A DNA stretch of 64,000 nucleotides from DASQPA01 sp963757335. Its GTDB lineage: Bacteria > Acidobacteriota > Thermoanaerobaculia > Multivoradales > UBA5704. Both the position numbers and the translations under genes were made by a program. Every line of letters starts with the position of its first letter. Position 1 is the first letter of the stretch. This document shows positions 16,273 through 25,222 of the stretch, piece by piece. Below the pieces are notes generated by a model. The model was not told the DNA's origin. It did not search any database and saw only the letters and a list, made by a program, of their open reading frames with translations. The stretch covers positions 558,001-622,000 of the forward strand of contig CAVWRJ010000013.1 in assembly GCA_963757335.1 (NCBI GenBank), written 5' to 3'.

Positions 16273-19092
16273 TTGCCCAGCCCCGAGCTTCCAGACGACA
16301 GCAGCGCAGGGAAGCGGCGGCGCGCCGAGGCACCGCCGGCCGACTTCGCCGAGGTGCTCGCTGCCGAGCGCGCCGCCATCGACGAGGCGCGCCGGAGGAG
16401 CGGCATCCCCGCCGAGGCGCCGCTCTGGGGGCTCGCCTTCTCGGGGGGCGGCATCCGGAGCGCCACCTTCAACCTCGGCGTCCTCCAGGCGCTCTCCCAC
16501 CGCCGGCTGCTGTCGCGCTTCGACTACCTCTCGTCGGTCTCGGGCGGCGGCTACATCGGCGGCTGGCTCGCCGCCCTCTGCCACCGCTTCGGCGGCGTCC
16601 AGGCGGTGGAGGCGGCGCTCGACGGCGATCCCACCGCCCTCGCCGCCGAGACCGGCGACCGCGATCCCGTCACCTGGCTCCGCGACTACAGCAACTACCT
16701 CACCCCACGCCGGGGCCTGCTCTCCGGAGACAGCTGGGCGGCGATCGCCACCTATCTGCGCAACCTGCTCTTGAACCTGACGGCGCTGGTCTGCTTCCTC
16801 GCCCTCGTCCTCCTCCTGCCGCGCTGGCTCTACCTGGCCTCCGACCAGCTCCTCCTGTGGCCTCGCAGCAGTTTCGGCGCCGCTCTGGGTCTCGCCGCCC
16901 TGGCCCTCCTCTTCGTCGCCCGGAACCTGGCGGTCTTCGACCGCCTGGACCAGCCGGGGTGGAACTCCAACCGGTTGATCCAGCTCTTCGTCACCCTGCC
17001 GCTCTTGACCGCCGCCTGGCTCCTCGTCTGCTCGTTCGCGGGGCCGCTCGATTTCGGGCACCTCTCCGCCTGGATCTGGGGCGGCTGGACGGCGCTCCTC
17101 TACTCTGCGGCCTGGGGGGTCGCCTTCGTCGCCGACCTCTGGCGCACCCGGGCCGCCACCCAGGTGGGGCCGGCGGGGGTCCGCTCCTGGCTCGCGATCC
17201 TCCTCTCGGCGGTCCCGGCCGGCTTCCTCGGCGGCGTCTACCTCGCTGGCGTCCACCAGATCCTCGACTACCTGCGCAACTCGCTCTTCCCCTTCGTCAT
17301 CGGCCAATCGGTCGGAATTGTAAAAACGCAGGAGGCGGCGGCGCTCTGGGTGGCGCTCTCGGTCGGGCCGCCCCTGGTAGTGGTCGGCGCGACCCTCATG
17401 GCCGTCCTCCATCTGGGTTTGATCGGCCGCTCGCTCGCCGACTGGATCCGCGAGTGGTGGGCCCGCCTCGGCGGCTCGCTCCTCACCGCCAGCCTCTTTT
17501 TCTGGACCCCGCTCTGGGGCGTCGTCCTCTACGGGCCGTTCCTGGACACCCAGGCCGGCCCCTGGATCAAGACCTTCCTCACCTCCGGGTGGCTGCTCTC
17601 GACCCTCGGCGGCATCCTCGCAGGCAAGAGCCCGCGGACCGGGGGTCCCGGGGACGACCGGCGCCTGGAATGGCTGGCGCGCTCCTCGGCCTACATTTTC
17701 GTCGCCGGCTTCGCCGTCCTCTTGAGCCTCGCCCTCCGCGCCGGTCTCTTCCAGATCGTCAAGCTCCTACGCGAGGGCTCGGGCCCCCTCGTCTGCCGTC
17801 CCGGTGCCAGCGACTTCCTCTGCCTGGCCCGCAAAGACCCGCGCCCCTGGCCGCACGACGTCCTCGTTCTCTCTGCCACCAGCACTCTGCCGATCCTCGG
17901 CCTGGCCACGGCGGTGCTGGCAGCGGTGCTCCTCCTCCTCGCCTGGCGGCTCGACATCAACGAGTTCTCGATGAACCCGCTCTACCGAAACCGCCTCGTG
18001 CGCGGTTATCTCGGCGCCTCCAACCGGCGCCGCCGGCCCGAACGCTTCACCGGCTTCGACCCCACCGACGACCTGCCGCTCGCCGCTCTCGCCGCTGGCG
18101 CCGGAGGCTCGGGCTCCGCCGAGGCCGGCCCGGCCCGCCCCTATCCGCTGATCAACGCCGCGCTCAACCACGTGAGCGGCCGGAACATCGCCTGGCGGGA
18201 GAGAAAGGCCCTCCCCTTCCTCCTCTCCCCCCTCTGGTGCGGCTACGACATCGGCCTGCGCGGCCGCATTCCGGCGGCCGGGGAGCCGGAGAGCGGCTAT
18301 CGCTCCTCGGCCGAGTACGCGAGCGATCCCCAGGAGCTCTCGCTCGGCACCGCCCTCGCCATCTCCGGAGCGGCGATCAACCCCTGCATGGGCTACCACA
18401 GCGCCCCGGCGGTGACCTTCCTCCTCACTCTCTTCAACGCCCGGCTCGGCTGGTGGCTGCCGAACCCGCGGGTGGGTCGCGACTGGCAGGCGGCGGGGCC
18501 GAGCTGGGGTCTGCGCTATCTGCTCACCGAGCTCTTCGGCCGCACCGACTTCTCCCGTCCGCACGTCCACCTCTCGGACGGCGGGCACTGCGAGAATCTC
18601 GGCCTCTACCAGCTGGTCAAGCGCGGCTGCCCCTTCGTCGTCGTCTGCGACGCCACCGCCGATCCGGGCCTGGTCTTCTCTGACCTCGCGCGGTCCATCC
18701 GGCAGTGCCGGATCGATTTAGGGGTCGAGATCGAGATCGACCTCGATCCCCTGCGGCCAGCCCCAGAAACCCGGAAGAGCGCCCAGGCCTGGGCCGTGGG
18801 AACGATCCGCTACGGCGCGGTCGACCCCACCGCCCGGCCCGGCGTCCTCCTCTACTTGAAGGCCACCCTGACCGACCCACTCCCCTCCGACGTGGGGAGC
18901 TTCGCTCGCGCCTTCTCGACCTTCCCGCACGACTCGACCGCCAATCAGTGGTTCACCGAGCAGCAGTTCGAGAGCTACCGCCTGCTCGGGCAGACCGTGG
19001 CCGCCGCGGCTCTCGCTCGCGGGCTCCCCCAGGAGAAAGGGCTGGCCTCCGCCTCTCCCGCCGAGCCGGACCCGCTCCGTCGGGTGAGCTAA
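16273..19092 (+). CDS. membrane patatin-like phospholipase
   Basis: A 939-residue protein. The patatin fold begins with GLAFSGGGIRSATFNLGVLQ (oxyanion loop, residues 58-62) and the nucleophile Ser90 in SSVSGGGYIGG. The partner Asp769 is in LSDGGHCENLGL. Between them lie about seven hydrophobic segments (about residues 165-560), so the hydrolase domain is split around a membrane domain. Start: TTG 16273 with GGGAGG five bases upstream; the frame is open far upstream but with no sensible protein. Expected to hydrolyse acyl esters of membrane lipids; substrate unknown. Confidence 0.88.
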   Translation: MPSPELPDDSSAGKRRRAEAPPADFAEVLAAERAAIDEARRRSGIPAEAPLWGLAFSGGGIRSATFNLGVLQALSHRRLLSRFDYLSSVSGGGYIGGWLAALCHRFGGVQAVEAALDGDPTALAAETGDRDPVTWLRDYSNYLTPRRGLLSGDSWAAIATYLRNLLLNLTALVCFLALVLLLPRWLYLASDQLLLWPRSSFGAALGLAALALLFVARNLAVFDRLDQPGWNSNRLIQLFVTLPLLTAAWLLVCSFAGPLDFGHLSAWIWGGWTALLYSAAWGVAFVADLWRTRAATQVGPAGVRSWLAILLSAVPAGFLGGVYLAGVHQILDYLRNSLFPFVIGQSVGIVKTQEAAALWVALSVGPPLVVVGATLMAVLHLGLIGRSLADWIREWWARLGGSLLTASLFFWTPLWGVVLYGPFLDTQAGPWIKTFLTSGWLLSTLGGILAGKSPRTGGPGDDRRLEWLARSSAYIFVAGFAVLLSLALRAGLFQIVKLLREGSGPLVCRPGASDFLCLARKDPRPWPHDVLVLSATSTLPILGLATAVLAAVLLLLAWRLDINEFSMNPLYRNRLVRGYLGASNRRRRPERFTGFDPTDDLPLAALAAGAGGSGSAEAGPARPYPLINAALNHVSGRNIAWRERKALPFLLSPLWCGYDIGLRGRIPAAGEPESGYRSSAEYASDPQELSLGTALAISGAAINPCMGYHSAPAVTFLLTLFNARLGWWLPNPRVGRDWQAAGPSWGLRYLLTELFGRTDFSRPHVHLSDGGHCENLGLYQLVKRGCPFVVVCDATADPGLVFSDLARSIRQCRIDLGVEIEIDLDPLRPAPETRKSAQAWAVGTIRYGAVDPTARPGVLLYLKATLTDPLPSDVGSFARAFSTFPHDSTANQWFTEQQFESYRLLGQTVAAAALARGLPQEKGLASASPAEPDPLRRVS

Positions 19093-19151
19093 TTCGTCGG
19101 GTGAGCGAAGAAGATGCGCCGCTTCGAAGCCGGATTCATCCGGCGCAGCTC

Positions 19152-19895
19152 CTAGCCCGGAGATTTATCTCCGGGCCGGCCGGCGCCTGAACCAGACCCG
19201 CGCACCGCCGCCCGGAGGCTCCGCGCCACATAGACCACATGCCGGGGCCCCCCCTTGCCCGGCCGCTGGCGCTCGACTTTGAAGCCGACCGCGGTCAGGC
19301 GCTTCTCGAAATGGGCGTCGGGGTCCTCGGACCAGACGGCCAAGGTGCCGCCGGGGAGGAGGGCGGCGCGGGCGGTGGCGAGGGCGCGCTCGCCCCAGAG
19401 CGGATCGTTCTTCCCCCCGTGCGCCTCGCGCGGCCCCTCGTAGAGGTCGAGGACCACGGCGTCGAACCGCTCTTCCGGCTCCCGCGCGGCCCGCGCCAGG
19501 ACCGCCGCCACGTCCGCGACCTCGACCGTCACCCGCCGGTCGCCGACAGCGTTCCCGGTGAGCGATGCGAGAGGGCCGCGGCACCAGCGAACGATCACCG
19601 GGTCGATCTCGGCGACCAGAACCCGGGCGGATTTCGGCAGGATGTCGAGAGCGGCGCGAAGGGTGTAGCCCATCCCCAGGCCGCCGATCAGGACCCGGGG
19701 CTCGGTCCGGCTGGCGAGGGGACGGCAGGCGACCGCCGCCACCGCGTCCTCGGTCTTATGGGCGGCCCCGTTCATCAGCACCCGCCCGCCGATGGTGATG
19801 ATGTACTCGGGGTTCGCCTCCTCCCCCCGCCGCCTCAGCTCCAGGGGGCCTTCGGGGGTGTCGGCGCGGTCGACGGTCTGCCAGGCCCGGGTCAT
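19152..19895 (-). CDS. spermidine synthase-like Rossmann methyl/aminopropyl-transferase
   Basis: A 247-residue protein of the spermidine synthase/SAM-dependent fold. GGLGMGYTLRAALD (glycine loop), LVAEIDPVIVRWCRG (acidic end of strand two) and FDAVVLDLYEGP (strand four) are in order. The short N-terminal beta domain (ELRRRGEEANPEYIITIGGRVLMNG) is also present. It lacks the long chain typical of true polyamine synthases, so the substrate is open. ATG 19895 gives the normal N-terminus. It diverges from yaiI, with about 79 bases between starts. Confidence 0.82.
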   Translation of the reverse strand: MTRAWQTVDRADTPEGPLELRRRGEEANPEYIITIGGRVLMNGAAHKTEDAVAAVACRPLASRTEPRVLIGGLGMGYTLRAALDILPKSARVLVAEIDPVIVRWCRGPLASLTGNAVGDRRVTVEVADVAAVLARAAREPEERFDAVVLDLYEGPREAHGGKNDPLWGERALATARAALLPGGTLAVWSEDPDAHFEKRLTAVGFKVERQRPGKGGPRHVVYVARSLRAAVRGSGSGAGRPGDKSPG

Positions 19896-19974
19896 GGCGC
19901 CGACCCTAGCACGAGGCCCGCCCTGCGGTAGACTGGGTAGACTCCCGGCGCGCTCTCCCGGTGGGATAAAACTC

Positions 19975-20427
19975 TTGCTCGACATCTATATCGACGCCGA
20001 CGGCTGCCCGGTCAAGGACGAGATCTACCGGGTGGCCCGTCGGCACGGTTTGAAGACCTACGTGGTCTCGAACAGCTACATGTCGGTCCCCCTCGACGAC
20101 AAGATCGAGCAGGTGGTGGTAGGGAGCCGCTTCGACGCCGCCGACGACTGGATCGCCGAACGGATCGGAAAAGGCGACATCGCCATCACCGCCGACATCC
20201 CGCTCGCTGCCCGCTGCCTGGAGAAGGGGGCGAAAGTCCTCAGCACCAAGGGCCACCCCTTCACCGAAGATTCGATCGGCGACGCGCTCGCCTCCCGGGA
20301 GCTGATGTCCCAACTCCGTCAAGCCGGAGTGATCAGCGGTGGCCCGGCACCGATGGCGAAGCAGGACAAGTCGAGGTTTCTAGCTGGGTTGGAGGATGCG
20401 ATCCGGGCGGCGGGGCGGGGGCGATGA
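19975..20427 (+). CDS. yaiI: YaiI/YqxD-family (DUF188) protein
   Basis: A 150-residue DUF188 protein, related to PIN-like nucleases but of unknown activity. Diagnostic strings are DADGCPVKDEIYRVA near the start, VVVGSRFDAADDWIAE, GDIAITADIPLAARCLEKG and VLSTKGHPFTEDSIGDALA. Length and N-terminus match the family when TTG at 19975 is used. Confidence 0.92.
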   Translation: MLDIYIDADGCPVKDEIYRVARRHGLKTYVVSNSYMSVPLDDKIEQVVVGSRFDAADDWIAERIGKGDIAITADIPLAARCLEKGAKVLSTKGHPFTEDSIGDALASRELMSQLRQAGVISGGPAPMAKQDKSRFLAGLEDAIRAAGRGR

Positions 20428-20478
20428 GAGATTCCAGGCGGGTGCCGGAATCGTGCTCTGGAGCAGGAGGGAGCGTTC

Positions 20479-20733
20479 ATGAAAACCGTTTCCATTAAAG
20501 AAGCCAAAAGCCATCTGGAACGGCTGATCCGGCAGGTCCTCGCGGGGCCAGAACCGACGATCGTCGTGGCGGAGAATGGTGATCGGGTCGTGTGCCTCTC
20601 GCTCGACGAATACAACTCCTTGCAGGAGACCGTCTACCTGCTGACGAATCCTGCCAACGCCGATCACCTGCGGCAGTCCCTCGCCGAGGCCGAGGCAGGC
20701 AAAGCGCAGGAGCGGGAGCTTCTTGAGGAATAA
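20479..20733 (+). CDS. orphan Phd/YefM-family antitoxin
   Basis: An 84-residue antitoxin. The N-terminal KTVSIKEAKSHLERLIRQV and VVCLSLDEYNSLQETVYLL are the standard Phd/YefM DNA-binding half, and the acidic tail EAEAGKAQERELLEE is the toxin-binding half. AGGAGG precedes the ATG. In typical loci a Txe/YoeB-like toxin starts within a few bases; none is present here in any frame, so this is a solitary antitoxin. Confidence 0.85.
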   Translation: MKTVSIKEAKSHLERLIRQVLAGPEPTIVVAENGDRVVCLSLDEYNSLQETVYLLTNPANADHLRQSLAEAEAGKAQERELLEE

Positions 20734-20819
20734 GACTCGTCTCCACACCGCGAGTCGACAATTCCGACCTAAACCCCTATAGGGCGAGTCGTAGCTCTTC
20801 GGGATTCTCCGCCAAGCCC

Positions 20820-21216
20820 TCAAAGTTCCGCCAGGTCTTCTCCAGGTTCCAGCGAAATCCCTCGGAGTTCCATCAGAGAGCCTCGGAGTTCCGCCACAAC
20901 CCCTCGGAGTTCCGCCAGAGAGCCTCGGAGTTCCGCCAGAACCCTTCGGGAGTTCCGCGAGAGAGCCTCGGAGTTCCGCCAGAACCCCTCGGAGTTCCGC
21001 CCGAAGCCTCGGCGATTCGCTCCGAAGCCCCTCGAGTCCGATCGAGGAGGCCTCGAATTCGGGCCGGAGGGTCTCAAGTTCCCGCCACACCGGCTCGGAT
21101 TCGATGCCGAGACGGTCGGGCTCGGTCCCGAGGGCTTCGGCGCGGGCACGGAGAGCCGCGAATTCATCTCCGAGGGCTTCTGGCGGAATCCCGAAGGGGT
21201 TTGGCGGTCCTTGCAC
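20820..21216 (-). pseudogene. leucine-heptad coiled-coil frame broken inside a repeat
   Basis: On the minus strand the segment reads as a charged helical protein: EFAALRARAEALGTEPDRLG, then LRPEFEASSIGLEGLRSE and then heptads of the type AELRGSL. The frame shifts once near 20948, where one repeat unit has 22 rather than 21 bases; beyond it the heptads continue in the next frame to a stop at 20820. GTG at 21216 is the likely start. Similar helices occur in many unrelated proteins and no family is recognised. Coding is possible rather than proven. Confidence 0.35.
20860..21007. repeat. 21-bp tandem repeat array (seven units)
   Basis: About seven head-to-tail copies of a unit close to CCTCGGAGTTCCGCCAGAG plus two variable bases. 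Units alternate between GAG and ACC at the end; one has 22 bases. Decayed copies extend left to about 20785. Translated on the minus strand each unit is one heptad (AELRGSL). Confidence 0.85.
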
Positions 21217-21319
21217 GGCTTCTGCGCTCCAGGGAGGGACAAGGGGAAGAAGCGTCAGGGGAGTCGGCAGAACTTTTTACGGCCAAAATTCTCCACGACA
21301 TTTTTTTTAGGCGAATGGC

Positions 21320-21347
21320 TTGACTTTTATCCAGTAGTGGATACCAT
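21320..21347 (+). promoter_or_regulatory. candidate sigma70 promoter
   Basis: TTGACT, a 16-base spacer and TACCAT in a locally AT-rich spot that follows a run of T. The spacer holds the small inverted repeat ATCC-AGTAGT-GGAT, a possible operator. Points rightward toward the gene at 21662. Confidence 0.4.
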
Positions 21348-21352
21348 TACCC

Positions 21353-21661
21353 CTGTCGGACGAACTCAACCGGGGCTACGAGGCCCCGAACCTCAGGGCA
21401 GGGAGCCAGGAGGACTACCGCTTCACGAGGAGCACGGATGAGACAGATGTGCGCGCGGCAGGGCCGCGCACCGATCGAAGAGATTGGATGGGAAGTAAGT
21501 GAAGCTGGAGGAGAGCTCCCGGCCAGGAGAGCCCTCCTCCGAATGTTGCCGGATAGTTGTACCCCTAACCGGCTACGGAGAGCGCCAGGTTCCCTGTGTA
21601 GAGGACCGGGCACGTCCATGAGGGACGCTCTGTAGCTTAACCCAAAAGCTAGGAGTTTCCA
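21353..21661 (+). other. unresolved leader region before the 21662 gene
   Basis: About 300 bases without a firm gene. The transcript from the promoter at 21320 would contain GC hairpins, for example GGGGC-TACGAG-GCCCC near 21375 and a TGCGCGCGGC / GCCGCGCA pair near 21450. A 49-codon frame at 21353-21502 (CTG start) reads LNRGYEAPNLRAGSQEDYRF and looks protein-like but has no ribosome site. It may be a structured leader, a small RNA or a decayed gene. Confidence 0.2.
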
Positions 21662-22141
21662 ATGAGCACCGATACCAACACCCTCGTCCCCAGCCCCGCC
21701 CCCACTCCCTCTCCCACTCACCCCGCCAAGGGGAGCAAGAGGGGGCAGACGACCCTGGCAGCGAAGATCGACCGCTGGGCCAGTCTCGTCGACAACCTGA
21801 TGCCGCACATCGACCAGTTTCCGGGGTTGATGGAGTCGTTCACCCATTTCCAGGCGATGGTCCAGACCGCGAAGACACTCCGCAATCGCCTCAAGGTCCT
21901 GCGGGCGGACACCGGGGACGCCCTGACCCAGCGCAACCAGATGGTCGTGGACGGCGAGGACCTCTACACCCGGCTGAGCCTGGTCCTGCAGGGCGTTCAC
22001 GGGCCGCAGAGCGATCGGCTGCGCGAGTTCGGCATCAAGCCGCGGCGGAAGACCGGCCCCAAAAAGAATCCCCTCCCGCCGATGACCGTCGCTCCCGAGT
22101 TGGCGCCGGCTCCGGTTCCGGAGGGGAAGCCGGCCAAGTAA
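21662..22141 (+). CDS. hypothetical 159-residue protein
   Basis: Not recognised. AGGAG lies six bases before the ATG. The N-terminal 25 residues and the last 30 are Pro/Ala-rich. The centre (about 30-110) is helical: LAAKIDRWASLVDNLMPHID, then FTHFQAMVQTAKTLRNRLKV and RLSLVLQGVHG. No membrane segment or signal peptide. Bordered by basic clusters (KGSKRG, KPRRKTGPKK), so DNA or RNA contact is possible but unproven. Confidence 0.65.
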   Translation: MSTDTNTLVPSPAPTPSPTHPAKGSKRGQTTLAAKIDRWASLVDNLMPHIDQFPGLMESFTHFQAMVQTAKTLRNRLKVLRADTGDALTQRNQMVVDGEDLYTRLSLVLQGVHGPQSDRLREFGIKPRRKTGPKKNPLPPMTVAPELAPAPVPEGKPAK

Positions 22142-22219
22142 CGCCAGTCACGGCGGACAGCAGGTAGTCGCAACAGGAGACCCCCGGGGAGGCAGGACGG
22201 CCCCGGGGGATTTTCACTT

Positions 22220-23269
22220 TCAGCCCCGGTACGCCGGCGGCGCCGTCCCCGCCGCGAGGCTCAGCAGATCGCTCAGCACCCCGTAGGCCGTCGTCGTCAG
22301 GTCCGGGTTCTCCTCGGTCAAAACGATCGTCCCCAGGAGGTCCGTCGTCAACCGGAGGATGGAGCCGGTCCCGGCCACGAGAGCGAAGGGGTCGTCGAGC
22401 GGCACCTCGCGGGCCCGCACCCGTCCCACCACCCGATCCCCTTCCCGGAAGACCTCGCAGACCATCTTGATCCGGCAGCCGTGCTCCCGGGCGGCCCGGA
22501 GCCGGTCCGGCCCGATCTCCAGCAGGCTCTCGCGCTCGACCTCCTCGGGGGTGAGGCGCGCTCCCAGGAGGACGTTCGCGAGGGCGGCGATCTTGACCGC
22601 CGCGTCCCAGCCCTCCAGGTCGTTTTGGGGATCGGCTTCCGCCACCCCCATCTCCTGCGCCCGCGCGACCGCCTCTTCGAGGGAGCCGCCCGCCTCCAGA
22701 GCGCCGAGGACGAAGTTGGTCGTCGAGTTCAGGATGCCGTCGAGGCGCTGGATCACGGTCCCGCAGAGGCAGCAGCGGGCGAGATTGAAGACCGGAACGC
22801 CGTCCATCACCGCCGCCTCGTGCAGGAAGGCGCACCCTTGCGTCCGAGCGAGGTCGCGGAGCTCCCGGTAGCCCCAGGCGAGCGGCCCCTTGTTGGCGGA
22901 GACCGCATGCCGGCCGCGCTCCAGGGCAGTGCGGACGTGGGCGATGGCGTCCTGGCCCCGGCCTGGGAGGTCGAGCGGGGTCAGCTCGACGAGGACGTCA
23001 TAGTCCAGGGTGCGGGCCGCCTCGGGGCTCCTGATCCCGAAAAAGTTCGGATGCTCCGTGAAGCCGTTTCGAGAACGGACCGCGGCGAGCGCCGAGGCGA
23101 GGTCGATCCCGGACGGGTTTACCAGGGCCCCGTGCGTGCCGGTCGTGATCCCGACGACCGAAACGTCGAGGTCCGCGAGCCCCGGCCAGGCCGGGCGGTC
23201 GGCGAGAATTTCGGCGAGCCGCCGGCCGACATGGCCGAAGCCGAGGAGCAGGAGGCGGAGGGGGCGCAT
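22220..23269 (-). CDS. homoserine dehydrogenase-like oxidoreductase
   Basis: A 349-residue protein with the homoserine dehydrogenase fold and no aspartokinase or ACT domain. The NAD(P) loop LLLGFGHVGRRLAE is at residues 6-19. VSANKGPLAWGYREL carries the conserved lysine. VPVFNLARC, GILNSTTNFVLGALE and EADPQNDLEGWDAAVKIAALAN are the catalytic-domain marks. It would convert aspartate semialdehyde to homoserine, toward Thr/Met. The ATG at 23269 opens the dinucleotide domain. It follows the class V aminotransferase gene by 17 bases. Confidence 0.87.
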   Translation of the reverse strand: MRPLRLLLLGFGHVGRRLAEILADRPAWPGLADLDVSVVGITTGTHGALVNPSGIDLASALAAVRSRNGFTEHPNFFGIRSPEAARTLDYDVLVELTPLDLPGRGQDAIAHVRTALERGRHAVSANKGPLAWGYRELRDLARTQGCAFLHEAAVMDGVPVFNLARCCLCGTVIQRLDGILNSTTNFVLGALEAGGSLEEAVARAQEMGVAEADPQNDLEGWDAAVKIAALANVLLGARLTPEEVERESLLEIGPDRLRAAREHGCRIKMVCEVFREGDRVVGRVRAREVPLDDPFALVAGTGSILRLTTDLLGTIVLTEENPDLTTTAYGVLSDLLSLAAGTAPPAYRG

Positions 23270-23286
23270 GGCGGCCGGCGCCGGGT

Positions 23287-24550
23287 TCAGCGGGCGACCG
23301 AGGCCACCGCGGCCACCGCGGTCTCCGAGATCGCGACCAAGCCCTCGACCAGGCGGTCGATCTCCTCCCGGGTGTTGTACATCACGACCCCGGTACGGAG
23401 GACGCCACCGCGTTGGCTCAAGCCCAGGACTTCGATGGCGCGGGAAGCGTAGAAGTGGCCGTCCCAGACCTGGACTCCCTGCTCGCCGAGCCGGGCGGCG
23501 ACCTCTTCCGCGGTGAGGCCGTCGACGGTGATCGAGAGGGTGGGCGCCCGGAGACCGCTCGAAAAGTCGGGGCCCCACGCCGTCACCCCGGGGATCTGGC
23601 GGACCTTCTCGTAGTAGTAGGCCCCCACCCCGTGCTCGTAGTCGGCGAGCCCGGTCATGGCGGAGACCACCCGCTCGCGGAGGGTCTCCCCCTGGCCCCA
23701 GGAGGCGATGTACTCGATGGCGGCTCCCACTCCGGCGAGCGCGGCGTGGTTTAAGGTGCCGGTCTCGATCCGGTAGGGGGCCGCCTCGTCCTGGGTGCTC
23801 AAGCGGTCGGTCTGCAGGCGATCGAGGAGGCCGGGGCGGGCATAGAGGAGCCCCACGTGCGGGCCGTAGAACTTGTAGGCCGAGCAGAGGAGGAAGTCGA
23901 CGTCCATGGCGACCACGTCGAGCGGGAAGTGGGCCGCGGAGTGGACCGCGTCGACCAGCAGCCAGGCGCCGACGGCGCGCGAGAGCTCCCGCGCCAGGGC
24001 GATGTCGTTGACCGTCCCCAGGGCGTTCGAGGCGTGGCCGAGGGCGACCAGGCGGGTCTTCGGGGTGACCTGGCGCGCGAAGTCCTCAGCGGTCGAGCCG
24101 GCCGTCGGGCCGGAGGGCCACCTCGCGGATCTCGATCCCCCGCTCGCGCAGGTGGAGCCAGGGACCGCGGTTGGCCTCGTGGTCGAGCTGGGTGATGACG
24201 ATCTCGTCCCCCGGCCGCATCTCGCGCACGAGGGCATGCGAGAGGGCGAAGTTCAAGCTCGTCATGTTGGCCCCAAAGGAGACCTCCCGGGCGCTCGGAG
24301 CCCCCAGGAACGCCGCCGCCGCCGCCCGCGCCGCCTCGACGATGGCGTCCGACTCGCGCGAGGTGGGGAACTGGCCATGCGTGTTGGCGTTCGCGCTCCG
24401 GTAGTAGCCCGAGATCGCCTCGATCACCGCATTCGGAACCTGGGTGCCCGCCGGACCATCGAGGAAGGCGAGCGGCCGGCCGTTCCAGATCCGGGCGAGA
24501 GCGGGGAAGTCCTGGCGGGCGCGCTGGCAGTCGGTTTCGGTGAAGGTCAT
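23287..24550 (-). CDS. cysteine desulfurase-like class V aminotransferase, one frameshift
   Basis: A PLP enzyme of about 420 residues of the cysteine desulfurase-like (VC1184-type) subfamily. The N-terminal half has FLDGPAGTQVPNAV, SANANTHGQFPTS and FGANMTSLNFALSHAL. The C-terminal half has LLVDAVHSAAHFPLD and the PLP lysine in LCSAYKFYGPHVG. The halves are in different frames; a single extra base near 24090 (in CTCGACCGCTGAGGAC) separates DGRLD from EDFARQVTP. Without it the text is continuous. Sulfur mobilisation is possible, but this subfamily's substrate is not certain. Between the DsbA-like and homoserine dehydrogenase-like genes. Confidence 0.85.
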
Positions 24551-24558
24551 CGGCGCTT

Positions 24559-25192
24559 CTAGTCTCCTTTCTGTTCAACGGGAATCGCGCCCACATGCTG
24601 GACCAGCCGCTCCAGCGCCTCGTAGGGCTGGGCCCCCACGACCCCGAAGCCGCCCGACGCGAAGGTGGGCACGCCGGTCACTCCCATCCCACGGGCGCGG
24701 GCCCAGTCGCGGTCCACGGCCGGGGAGAAGGTGCGTTCGCTCAGCACCCGCCGGGCCTCCGCCGCCGGCAACCCCAGCTGCCGGGCCACTTCGACCAGGA
24801 CCTCGACATCCCCGATGTTTTTGCCCTCGGCAAAGTAGGCGCGGTAGAGGGCATCGTGGATGCCCTCGCCGCCGGGCTGGGTCTCCGCCCATTTGCCCAG
24901 CTCCTGCGCCAGGCGGCTGTTGTAGGTCCGGGTGCGGCGCGCGAAGGGCAGCCCCTCCGCCGCCATCAGCCGCTCCATCCGCTCCTGCGCCGCCTCAATA
25001 TCGTAGTTGCGGCCGGCGAAGAGCTCGGCGAGCTCGATCCCCTCGAGCGGGGTCTCGGGGTGGAGGGGAAAGAGGGTCAGGACGAGATTCAGTCCGTAGG
25101 TCGGCGACCAGCCGGTCAGTACGCACGGTACTGAGATAGCACCAGGGTCAGACGTAATCGGTGAAAACTTCGAGGGTGACGGGCTCGGGCAT
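24559..25192 (-). CDS. DsbA-like (FrnE-type) thioredoxin-fold protein, candidate selenoprotein
   Basis: A cytoplasmic DsbA/FrnE-type oxidoreductase of about 210 residues. ATG 25192 follows a full AAGGAGGT site. The first residues read MPEPVTLEVFTDYV, then an in-frame TGA (25148-25150), then PWCYLST. The TGA takes the place of the first cysteine of the CPWC active site. The body (FPLHPETPLEG, RRTRTYNSRLAQELGKWAE, GVTGVPTFASGGFGVVGAQP) is typical of the family. A second defect, one extra C near 25100 (GACCTACGG), shifts the frame before YGLNL. So either Sec is inserted and the shift is a sequence error, or the gene is decaying. See the hairpin at 25116-25134. Confidence 0.78.
25116..25134 (-). 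promoter_or_regulatory. SECIS-like hairpin after the in-frame TGA
   Basis: On the minus strand TCAGTAC-CGTGC-GTACTGA forms a perfect 7-bp stem with a five-base loop. The loop begins 20 bases after the TGA and its second base is G. Bacterial SECIS elements have a loop 16-37 bases from the UGA with a G in its first two positions, so the geometry fits. The stem uses codons AGT, CGT and ACT, which are rare in this GC-rich DNA, suggesting selection on the RNA. Confidence 0.5.
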
Positions 25193-25222
25193 GGGGACCT
25201 CCTTGGAGCCGGTTTGGGGAGT

